This document shows positions 51,798 to 62,634 of a stretch of DNA of 64,000 nucleotides, piece by piece. Made by a program: the position numbers and the translations under genes. Each line of letters begins with the position of its first letter. The stretch's first letter is position 1. The DNA is from Rotaria macrura (Eukaryota; Rotifera; Eurotatoria; Philodinida; Philodinidae): NCBI GenBank assembly GCA_900239685.1, contig OENT01000149.1, positions 62,001 through 126,000 on the forward strand, in the 5' to 3' direction. The notes below the pieces were generated by a model. The model saw only the letters and a list, made by a program, of their open reading frames with translations. It ran no database searches and had not been told where the DNA came from.

Positions 51798-54700
51798 TTA
51801 ACAAGAACAAGTATGTAGAATGAAAAAGATTTTATTCCGTACAGTACATTCATAACCTTTTTGTGTCTTTAACGACAGAAGCAATTGTTTGATTTGATCG
51901 TGAAATGTAATATCGCGTTTAAAATCTTCATTGTCTTTATGTATGAATAAGACATATTGTAAAATAGTTAAAATAGTTATATGTTGTTGATGTTGATTAT
52001 TTATCTTATCTAATAATGGTATTAAAAATTTTGAGCATAATTCATTTGAACACCATGACCAAGTTTGATGGCGAGATAATAATATAAAACAACGTATTAA
52101 ATCCTCTTGATCATGTGTATATTTATGATAGGCAATGAGAAGATTTTCTAAATATTCATGTGATACAGTCAATTGTTTGTCTTGAAATAAATCGAATAAA
52201 ACTTGATGGAGTAAAACATTTGATGATTTTGTTTGGGAGTCACTGGATATTAATGATGAACAAACATTCAATAGAAATGTTAATGCATCGATGAGAGTAT
52301 CATGAGATAACTTATACCCAATATCAAATAAACGAGCATAAATAATCACTGATGACAATGTTGGATTTACCGAACACGTGAGAAAGAACAATCGACTAAA
52401 AATAAAATCAATAAATAATATATTGATAAGTACAGATAAAATTTACATCATAGGTCGATATAATTTCTACTAAATGAAAAATTGATTACATCTTTGTTAC
52501 AAGCGCATGACTAGATTGTTTTCATGGTATAAAAATAGTCATTTATCAAAGCATCTGATTAGATGCAAGTTTAAATGGAATAAATTTCTATTTATTCATG
52601 AAACAAAGACGCAAAAAAAGTTGTGCTTTTCTTAACCTAGACATGACTTGCTTGCAATCTTTCTTTCTCAAGTATAAGGTCATTAAGTTTGAAGACACAT
52701 TTGAGGAAATTTTCAAAAGAATATTATCCTTCTACATGCTGATCAAATGCACACATGAAAAGAGTTAGAGTTCGAAAATATTAATTTCACAGTGTTGATA
52801 ACTATGGAATCTTAATTAATACCATACTCTTGTGGGAAGCGATTCAGCTGGGGGAAAAGTTTAGAGGTTAAGTTCGTAATATCAAATCGTTTCTATAAGA
52901 ACCAGACAAAGTATAAAGTGATTGGGGTTTTGTGTACTATGTTTTCGAATTATGGCAATTTCAATGAATATATTCGACAAAGAAGGACATACTAAAGAAA
53001 TATTCAATATCGTCATTTCGACCTGAAACCTCAATAATAACCAAATGTCATGTATACTGTGATATGCTGAATGAAAGTTTTCTTCTCCTTAAGGCATCCA
53101 ATGCTCAACTCGTGTGACTACTTTATCTAGGATGGGAAGAAAAAGTAACACATATGAATTATTACAGACTGTGTCGATCATGAGTAGATTTCATTGATGA
53201 ATTTACTACAGGTCTAGAAAATTTCCCGGCTGTAATTGTTTGTCTCTTACTTGAGCACTTTTATTCGAGTATTGGGTGTCTGTTGTTGTTGCTGTTTTAT
53301 TTCAAATTCAAATGCTTGTTTTAATTTTGTTAGAAAATGTTGTTGAAATACTAATGATTGACTGTGAATATAAACTAATAAGATTTTAATAGATTCTTCA
53401 TATGGATGAAGTTGTTTGACTAGTGGAAGTATAATATCACATTTATGAAACAATATATCACTAAAAATTCGATATATATTGTCAGTAAACAATAAAATAT
53501 CATCATGTAACTTTCGTTGAAGAAAATTTCTTAAATCATCATTAATTTCTTTTCCAAATGAATTAAGAAATTTATTCACTTGTTCATATTCATTATTTTT
53601 ATTAATTCGTTGTTCGATTCTTGCCGACTTCATTCGCTTGGGAATTTGTGGCAATGATGATATTAGTTCAGTAGCTGTTCGTTTTTGACTACCCAGTGTT
53701 GGCTGATTGCAACGTGTGATACATGCACGTATAGAATTTAATGAACGCGTTGCCATACGCTTTGATGAACCGGATATTCGATTTGATGGTAATGGTTGAG
53801 AAGGAATCAGCGATGGTTTATTAATAACGACTTTACGTTTTCTCTTTCGTACTGGATACGGCATTGGAAGCATAAGAGGTTTTACGGGTAGATTAGTTAC
53901 TAGATTAAGAAGACGGGTTATGATTGAAATTTGAAAAGGTTTTAATAATGGCTGTTGAGATAATTCTAAAGTACAAAATAAAACAAGAACTCAATATGAT
54001 AAAATTGAATTTCAAGAAAAACCATTGATTACCTAAGGTGGGTAAAGGCATTGTCTTGACTAGTTCAATTTCAGACGGCAAAGTTTGTTCAATTTCTATG
54101 GATTGAAAAACAGGCTATAGAAAAAGAAAAGAAGTTAGAGAAAAAATTGAAATGAAAATAGTAGAATTACTTCGAATTCTTGTGATAAAATCTTTGTAGC
54201 TGATTTGTTCGATACTGTTGATTGTGCTTGAAAATACAATAGGAAAATATTTTATGGATAATTTAATAAAGAGTTGACTTACTATTCATAAGAATATTTT
54301 CCACAGGATTTTGTTGTACTTCATGTAGATTACTTATTATTGAATTATCTTGATCAGCATCATGATTTTTCTCAGTTAATTCTTGATGTTCTACTATCTT
54401 CATAGATTTTTCATCTTTTACTATCATTTTAGTGTCAATCGTTTCATTTTCTATAGAAGCATCTGCTTGTGGTCCGATTTCTATGAAAAATTGTATCTGT
54501 GTTGCATGGATAGTTGTGTTCGTATTTTCGACAATTTCTTTCGAAATTACTTCCATTGACGTTACAGTTGGATCAATCATCACGTCGTTATTTGCAGTTT
54601 CGTTTTCTTTGGGTATGACTGGTTGTTCTTCCACTATCGGTGTGAATACTTGACTTTCTGCTATGTGAATAGGTCCTGTTTGAATTTCTTGAATGAACTT

Positions 54701-57700
54701 TGGTGATTGTTCCATTGGTATTGTACTATGATCTGTTGTCATTTGATTGTTTACTGCATCGATTTGTTCAGAACCTACCGATTGTTGTTCGATTATTGAC
54801 GTCAAAATTTGGTTTTCTTTTGGGTGAATAAATTCGGAATGCTTCTCTGCCAATGTAGATTCTGGATCCTTCACCATTTCATATGAAGATTTCTTATTTT
54901 CTTCAGAAGCTGTTGTTTGTTCTTCCATAGATACGCATATTCGGTTATCCAATATTGGAATAAATGTACTATGGTTCTCTATAGATAATCTTGAATTTTC
55001 TTCCATTGCTTTTGGCACATCATCATTTTCTATTTCATTGTCCACTCTAGTATTTCGTTCAGAGGTTATTGTCTGTTCTTGTATTGTTACAGAAGATTGA
55101 TAATCCAACCGATTATCAATCGTTGCATTGATTTTCAGCATGGATTCTACATCTTGCGCTGTTACTTCAATACTTGAAGTTTCGAATGTTTGAGTAATGC
55201 TTGTATCTTCTAGTTTATCATTAGATTCCTTATTCACTGATACAGGCACTTGCTCTTCAGTAATCTTATTTCGTTGCATACGACGGTGAACCAATCGTAA
55301 CGGTTTCAACGATATTGGGAATTTTGTTAAAACATTTAATAAACGCAAAACAATTTCAATGCGATGTGAATCAAGGGTATTTACATAAATGGCTGACGGT
55401 ATTTGCTTTTGAGTATTTAATAACGAATCTTGACTATGATTAGAGATTGTTTCTGCTTGTTTGTTTGATGATAAACTTTCAGCTGATGATAAAGATTGTT
55501 GTAATACATCATCGTTAGAATTTTGATTTACTGATTGTGAATCTGACAATTGTAATTGATTTTTAGGATTATTCATAATTAACGGATTAAAATCTATTGG
55601 AGAGATATGCTCTTGACTAACCAATTGCTGTTCCACAAACAAATTCGATACGTGCATTGGTGATCTATCATCATCATCATCATCTTCACTTAGAAATGAC
55701 ATATATGCTGTTGATTTATTGAATGTTTCAGTTTCCATCGGAGTGATACAATCGATTTGTAATGAAGATGTTATATTTTGATTCATGGATGAGATAGATG
55801 AGGATTGATTTTCAATCGAAGGTATTGTTGTGGATATTGATTGTGTTGTATTTTCATTTATAATTTCATCATGATCATCATCACTTAAAATAGGTATATC
55901 TCTTGAAATTCTTTTTCTTGGTTCATTGATGATTGTTATCGTAGATTTAATTTTTGATGATTGTAACATAATAGGTTGATACGTTGGTATTGATGATGAT
56001 TGTTTAACTGACTTTTGTATTTTATGCTTAACATCATCGTCATCATCATCGCTAAGAAACGAAGCGAAAATCGAAACATTTTGCTGTTGTTGTTGCTGTT
56101 GCTGCTGATATTCTTCATGATCAGGTTTGGATAAAGCAATTTCAAGTTCATTGGCAAGATCATCTAATTTTATTGGTGAACTTTCCGCCGGAGATATATT
56201 ATTTCGTCGACAATTTTTCATGGAAGTTTTTTTTTGCAGTTTCTTTTTTGGTATTTCTTTGTTTTTCTCTAGTTGATGTGATGATGACTTTGAAGTATCT
56301 TCAACGTTATTTACCGCTGGATTTGTTACATTAACAGACTGAGATTGAGGAGCAGGCACAACATCGATAAAATCATCGTGATCGTCATTATCATCATCAA
56401 CAACTTGACTGATAACCGGTTTCTATAGAATAGACACAAAATTATGAATAAATTCGTTTCTTTTTTACGTACAACTTACAGATACTTTTTTCACTGGTTT
56501 ATGAATAAAGTCACCTTCAATTTCTAAGATATCTAAATAAAAATTAAAGTAAACACACGAAAAATGACAACGCATTTTTCATCTTACCATCATTTATATC
56601 GTGCGCTTTCAGAACTGGACGAATATTAAGCGATGTGGGAATATCGATTTCTAAAATGCAATTATAAATATGTCATGAAATTTACAATGGAAATCTCCTA
56701 CTTGATAGTTGTAGAAAATTCGTTAGACGAGCAAGTGCTAATTTAAGTTCACGTACAGATTTTTGTGAATTAGTCAAAGCAATATCTAAATTTACAATTA
56801 TATAAACTTTTCGATATGATACTCTCGCATGTTTTATTCGTACCTGTTTCTGTTGGTTCGTTTTTGTCTTTATTCGGTCTAAATAGAAGAGAATATAAGC
56901 ATACAATTCTATCTGATTATATTTCATACTTATAAATTATTGGTGAGCTTCTTCGTAACTGAAGTTGTAATTTAGTTATTTGTTTATGTTGTCGATCGAT
57001 CGTTTTACTTAATTGATCATTCGTTTCTTTTAATGTTTCATATTGTCTCTGAAATAGAACTCATTCATAATGAAGTAATCAATGCCTTTTTTATTCCTGA
57101 TAATACTTACTAAGACCATGATTTCATGATAACTATTTGTATTTTCATCTTGTAATATACGTAATTGTTGATGAAATTCACGTTTTTCAGTATTTAATGT
57201 TTCAATTTGCTGAAAAACATAGCAAAGAATAATAGTTAAACATTTCTTTTTTGTCTAATTCATAAAAGATTGATTTACTTCTTTTAAATGATCACATTCT
57301 TGCGTACATTCCGTGACTTGTTTACCAAATATACAACATTCACTAGACACGAAAAAGAAAAATTCAATTCATAAAAGAAAGATTACAATAAATCTTACTT
57401 TGTAATATGTTCGATTTGTTGTTTCAGATCATCATTTTCATTTTGTAATCTTACAAGAGCTTTGTTAGCATCTTGATATTTTTGCACGATTAAACTAAAA
57501 TTATTAGTTTAGAAATTTTTGAAAATTTCTCATACGTTAAAACTTACTCGGTAGCAATAATTTTTTTATGTAATAAATTTAAATCATGTTTGGAAACATA
57601 CGTTTGTTGTTGATGATCCTAGAAAACAATTTAGAAAAAAAAATGGAATTTAATACATGAACAAAAGGAAATGATTTGCAGGATTCACAAAATCTTTTCT

Positions 57701-59354
57701 ATTTCATTTACTTCAACCGATAACTATCGATTTTTAATTAGAAAATGATCGAATTAATATTCATTAATTTTTGTCAAAAATAGCAAGCATTTGTATTGTA
57801 AATCGACGATATTAAAGATATTCAAGTTAACAGTAAAAATCTCAAACGATAAACTTAAATTATGATCTGCTTATGATTTATATGTAGATTTGCCAATAAG
57901 AACAGTGATATATATTGAAACAATGCTATTATAGGTTCTCATTCTATCGATTAACTAGTAATTCGAAATCTTGCTCATCGATAAGTTATTAGGATCAGAA
58001 AATTCTTAAATTTCATATCAAGCAATTATATTTCGGTTTTTAACATATGAAAAGTAAAATAAAACTAAATTGGGTAGTTTCTATCAGAGAGTAGAAACAT
58101 TCATCGGTTGCTGCGTTACTTTTCTTATTGAATTTTCTATGAATACTTTTCTATAGAGTTTTATTCATATCAAAAAACGGAGATGGTATTGTACTCGACA
58201 ATTAGAATAGATTATGTTTCGTATTGTAATTGAAAATTGATAGACATGTCAACGAGGTGAAATACCAAATAAACTAGTTGTTTCGTAAAATAAACCGATG
58301 TAATAGATTTAGCTATTAGTATTGCCTTTTACATGACTATATTCGGAATGAAAGACTTCTGATTTCATTCAATGAAGAGGAAAAGAGAACTTGATTTAAA
58401 TTTCTAATTGATAGCACATAATATATAGCAGGTAATATTATCAAATGTGTTCATTATAAGCAGCTCATTTTTTACAAATATTCATTTAGCCATGGCAGTT
58501 CTATTATCAGCTGAATATAGATTCAATATTCATGAGTTTTGATTTATCATCTATCGCAATAGATAACTCTGTAAAAGGCAATATTTAAAGATTGTACGTC
58601 TTGAAACTAAGCTACAAGATGTACCGAACTAATACGCGACTTCTAAGATTCACCAACCAGTCGTATTAGTTCGAAGAAAATTTTACTTATCTCAAAATCG
58701 CAGTTATATTGTCTCCTTGACTGTGATTCGCTTAGGCGCTTAGACTTGTCAATAATAGTTGATGTATGTGCAATTTTTCAAACATGCACGTAACACACCT
58801 CGGTGTTAATTATTCTTTGTTGAAGTATGAATATCAAAATAAATATGCGTTATATTACTTTTGACAAAGAAGAACCACGAAAAGCTTATGTATCATAGTT
58901 ACATGAAGTACTTTTTTTTCATCATGTTCGATGAATCCGGATAGTGCTGTAAGATGCTTTGGTTTATTTTCCTCTGTAGAATTCACCATTTCTTCAATCT
59001 TTTACTTCTCAAGAGAAAAGAAAAAGACTCTTTTGTCTGTTAAACAATGCATAGAAGATATTGAAAAGCAAATATGCTCTCTAGTCAAAATATCTGTTTC
59101 TACTAAAAATAGAAAATTTGTTCGTCCTGCATGTTTATATCTATTAAATAATTATCCACCGGCATACCTTCATGATCGTATGGGGGACTGTTGAAATTAA
59201 TGACGGTATATTGAGTATTGAGCTAGAAAATGTTTGTTTAATAAACATCAAATTCTATTATGTTCATATTGTTTCCAGATCCAAACTATGAAACTCTACT
59301 TACAATTACAGGATAATTTAGTGCTTCCAACCAACCATTATTTAAGTCCATCAT
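51798..59354 (-). CDS. ICE1: little elongation complex subunit 1-like (ICE1-like)
   Basis: Fifteen minus-strand exons join in phase to 1441 aa: 59354-59304, 57618-57548, 57494-57399, 57342-57279, 57209-57111, 57048-56930, 56878-56844, 56785-56702, 56650-56588, 56532-56480, 56422-54283, 54226-54171, 54114-54033, 53965-53251, 52395-51798. ICE1 scaffolds the little elongation complex for Pol II transcription of snRNA genes. Residues about 20-215 form a coiled coil (NLLHKKIIAT, QKYQDANKALVRLQNENDDL) that aligns with the ICE1 N-terminus. A short helical block follows (SQKSVRELKLALARL). Residues 245-960 are disordered: acidic clusters (FLSDDDDDD, FLSEDDDDDD), poly-Gln, and degenerate tandem repeats of about 46 aa at 683-915. 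A basic block (VRKRKRKV) and helical C-terminal regions follow; the last exon (FILLSRHQTWSWCSNELC, FLIPLLDKI) resembles the conserved ICE1 C-terminus. Exon 1 (MMDLNNGWLEALNYPVI) is inferred across a 1.7-kb intron and is the least certain part. Confidence 0.72.
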
Positions 59355-60910
59355 CAAGAAAACAATAATCTAGAACAAGACAAAAAATATGATTCTTAAC
59401 TTAAAATAATAAAAAATGATTTCGATTTTCTCAGACAAATGCCTCGTTTTTTGTGTCAAAGTAAGACAAATCTTACTATTCCAACTCGTCATCTATAAGT
59501 TGTCATCATAGAAAATCATGTGATGTTTTTGGGTTGCTTCTATCGGGATTCGATCCTCGACATCATGATGTATGGCTTACTATCACGAACGTTAAAGCAA
59601 TTCGACTAAAATGAGTTCATACTATCACTCTATTTTCATCTGGACTAAACAGATTTTTGTTGATCGAAGTCTTAAAAAAAAGAATTTTGAATAAACATAC
59701 ATGTCGCGTTTTTATTACTTATAAAGTAAAATGAAAACAAATGTCAATGTTTTGATCGAAGATCATGAAAATCTACAAAAGAATTAGGCTTTTATTAATG
59801 ATCAATACACTTTTTCTAAGATGAACACATGGTTTCTCGAAGTATAGCGTTTCTAGGTAGATGACTCAAAACAAAAAAAAATGATCTATTTTCTCTAAAT
59901 TCTCTGACGAATTGACTGATCAAGTTTATTGAGATTCACCTAACGAAGGATTATTTAATTGTTTCGTGTTTTTTCAGTAAAAACAAACGTACTAAAAACA
60001 GTCTAGTCAATTGGATCCTCATTGAGATCCAAACAAATATCATATGATATTTTGATCCGAGGGAGGAAAACCTGCTATCAATCTAACAAAACGAAATACA
60101 TTGATATCTGCTGACAGAAACTCTTTCTACGTCTAATGATTAATGAATATGTTGGCTTTTAAGTGTTAGATTCATCCCACAAAAATAGTTTGTTTTGTTT
60201 GTGAAAATCCTTACGAAGAAGAAAAAGATGATTACAAGATCATGAACTCAAGAATTATATCTTCGATTGTTGACGCCAGTACTTTCTAACATTTATACAT
60301 GCTCGAATGATCTGTCGATTTTTACTCAACTAATAGCCAGATTTTACATGAAACTTAGAAACCAAAAGAATCAAATTATGAAAATAAGATTTACGTCATT
60401 GTTGGTTAAGTAATTTCGCAATATACAATTTCATACGACCGAGGCAATGACACCAATTAAATATTCAATCGATGAATACGTTAACGAACGACGAAAGTAT
60501 TCCAAGTATCAATCGATGTAATATATTTACTAAGTATAAGCTAGTTTATTCGAAATTCGTCAGTAAGAAAATGATTCTCATGGAAATATTCAGTCCAATT
60601 CTTTTTCCGAGTTACTTGAAGCAACAACCAATAAGAATAACGAATTATAGTTGTCGTCAAAATGTAACATTTCTGGTTTTATCAATTTTTATACTCTTAA
60701 ATGAAAGAAATCATTCGTTTAAAATAATCTGAAATATAAAATTTCCTAAATATTTCTTCTAGGAATTACCAACGATGAAATTTACCTTCCAATCAGATCA
60801 CTCCAAATGGGCATACATAAATATAATATAATATACATCTATATAGACTTACATATTCGGAACAATAATTTCTTCTGTTCGCTTTTTCTTGTCGTGCATT
60901 TGAATCGAAA
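59355..60910. promoter_or_regulatory. divergent intergenic region (ICE1-like / VIP36)
   Basis: About 1.55 kb separates two divergent genes. A tRNA-like relic lies at about 59531-59614. The TATA-rich stretch at about 60822-60850 (ATATAATATACATC, TATATAGACTT) is 60-90 bp upstream of the VIP36 start and could serve as its core promoter; this is inference. Confidence 0.4.
59531..59614 (-). other. tRNA-like relic (degenerate A and B boxes)
   Basis: On the minus strand the sequence TAGTCGAATTG resembles a polymerase III A box, and about 55 bases later GGATCGAATCC matches a B box. The implied T arm pairs poorly and I can find no acceptor stem, so this is not a functional tRNA. It could be a tRNA pseudogene or a fragment of a tRNA-derived SINE. 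Confidence 0.35.
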
Positions 60911-62253
60911 ATGAAATTCGACTGTTGTTCTCAGATGTATTCTATCTTAATTACATCCTTGATTCTTCTTCTTCTTCTTCTTACTCCTACCTATGAACAA
61001 GATACAGAAAAGAATACCGGTTCTTATGAAATTCGTGAACATAGTTTAAATCGACCATATCCAGCCGGTATGTATATGTGAAGTTTTTTATTGTGTTATT
61101 TTTTATACGAAGTATGTCTTTGTTTTAGTTTTTTCTACTGCGAATTCTCATTGGCATTTAACTGGTAATACGTTAGTTACAGATCGATATGTTCGTTTAA
61201 CATCAGATTCACAAAGCAAAGCCGGTGGCTTATGGAATACGATACCTGTTTCTTATCCCGATTGGGAAATGCACGTTCATTTTAAAGTACATGGAACTGG
61301 AAAAGAATTATTTGGTGATGGTTTTGTTATTTGGTATGTCAGAGATCCTAAACTACAGGGTGAGTAAGAAGATGTAGATTTTATTTCTTTCTTTTGCATT
61401 TTGGTATATTCTTCAATACGAAATGTCTTTCGATCATACATTGACAATCTTTTAAAACGATGAATCAAAGTACCAGAATGAAAATTCTGCTTCTTTTGTT
61501 TTCTTTCACTCTAGTACTCATAGTTTTATTAGTTTTTATTTGCTTCGATATTAAATTTCGTTTTGTTTTTCATAGGTCCTGTTTTCGGTTATCAAGATTA
61601 TTTTCATGGATTAGGTGTTATCATGGATACGTATTCGAATCATAATGGACCACATAATGTAAGTTATTGTCTGTTATTTGCTAGAGATGATTAATCAAAA
61701 AAAATCTATCTAGCATGCTCATCCATACATATCAGCTATGATTAATAATGGTTCCCTTCATTATGATCATGATCGAGATGGTACACATACAGTTATAGCC
61801 GGTTGTGAATCGTCGTTTCGTGGTCGAGAGACAGATACACTTGTTGCCATACGTTATCAAAACGATCGTCTGACTGTTTCAACTGATATTGAAGGAAAAA
61901 ATGTTTGGAAAGAATGTTTTTCAACATCGAACATTCTCTTACCTACTAATTATTACTTCGGTTTTACTTCTGCAACTGGTGATTTAAGTGATAATCATGA
62001 TATTATATCCGTGCATACGTATCAATTAGAATCAAATGAACAACGACGTTCAGAAGATCGTCGAAATATAATACCAAACGCTCCGTCAGCTGAACCTGAA
62101 CGTCCACATGTTGATGATCCGAAAGGATCTGGATGGTCAGCTTTGAAAATATTTTTTCTTATTATTTTCTTAATTATTGTTTGTGTGGCCGTGTCTATGG
62201 GTGCTTATTATTACCTTAACAGACGACAATATCAACGTCAACGGTTCTATTGA
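60911..62253 (+). CDS. LMAN2: VIP36/LMAN2-like L-type lectin (cargo receptor)
   Basis: Four exons (60911-61067, 61129-61359, 61576-61658, 61714-62253) join in phase to 336 aa; vertebrate VIP36 is about 356. It is a type I membrane lectin of the early secretory pathway that binds high-mannose glycoproteins. A Leu-rich signal peptide (residues about 9-28) is followed by the L-type lectin domain: YEIREHSLNRPY, RYVRLTSDSQSKAGGLWNT, DWEMHVHFKVHGTG, GDGFVIWYVRDPKLQG, DYFHGLGVIMDTY, YISAMINNGSLHYDHDRDG, LAGC-like IAGCESSFR and YYFGFTSATGDLSDNHDI. A juxtamembrane linker (HVDDPKGSGW), one transmembrane helix and a short basic tail ending RQRFY follow; the final aromatic residues match the ER-exit signal of the family. 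A second ATG at 60935 is an alternative start. AATAAA for polyadenylation occurs at about 62320. It is convergent with the GH3 gene. Confidence 0.94.
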
Positions 62254-62634
62254 GATTTATATGTTGGTTTTTTCTGGCATTAGATTTTTTTTTCGTTAGT
62301 TCCTATTCTGTTGTTAATAAATAAAATGAGAAAATATGTGGGTTATTGTTTTTTCTATTGTTCTTTTTTTTTAATGAATTTACGTTTTCTTTCTACTCAT
62401 TATCTGAGTTATTTATTTAATATTACAGTGATATATTCTTCCTGTCAGTCTTCTACTTGTTTCATATTTGCTCTGGGCAAACAGAGAACTTGTAGTTTTA
62501 CTTTTTTTTTATCTTAGAAAACTTGTTATCTGATCTCTTTAAAATGAAAATTTGTATAGAAAAGAAAATCACATTGAATGGTGAACAAAAAAAAACTAAA
62601 ATCACATAAGCTATCTTTATTGCACAGTTTTAGG
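62254..62634. other. convergent 3' flanks of VIP36 and GH3 genes
   Basis: This 381-bp stretch holds the 3' UTRs of both convergent genes, including an AATAAA at about 62320. The 68-codon plus frame here is not supported. Confidence 0.7.

Noticed and set aside
54432..54653. 73-codon plus-strand frame
   Set aside because: It is antisense to the large ICE1-like exon.
58931..59194. 87-codon plus-strand frame within the first ICE1-like intron
   Set aside because: It has an ATG start but no recognisable domain and no obvious splice partners; kept only as a possible small nested gene.
59531..59614. functional tRNA gene
   Set aside because: The B box is good, but the T arm pairs poorly and no acceptor stem exists, so it is described only as a relic.
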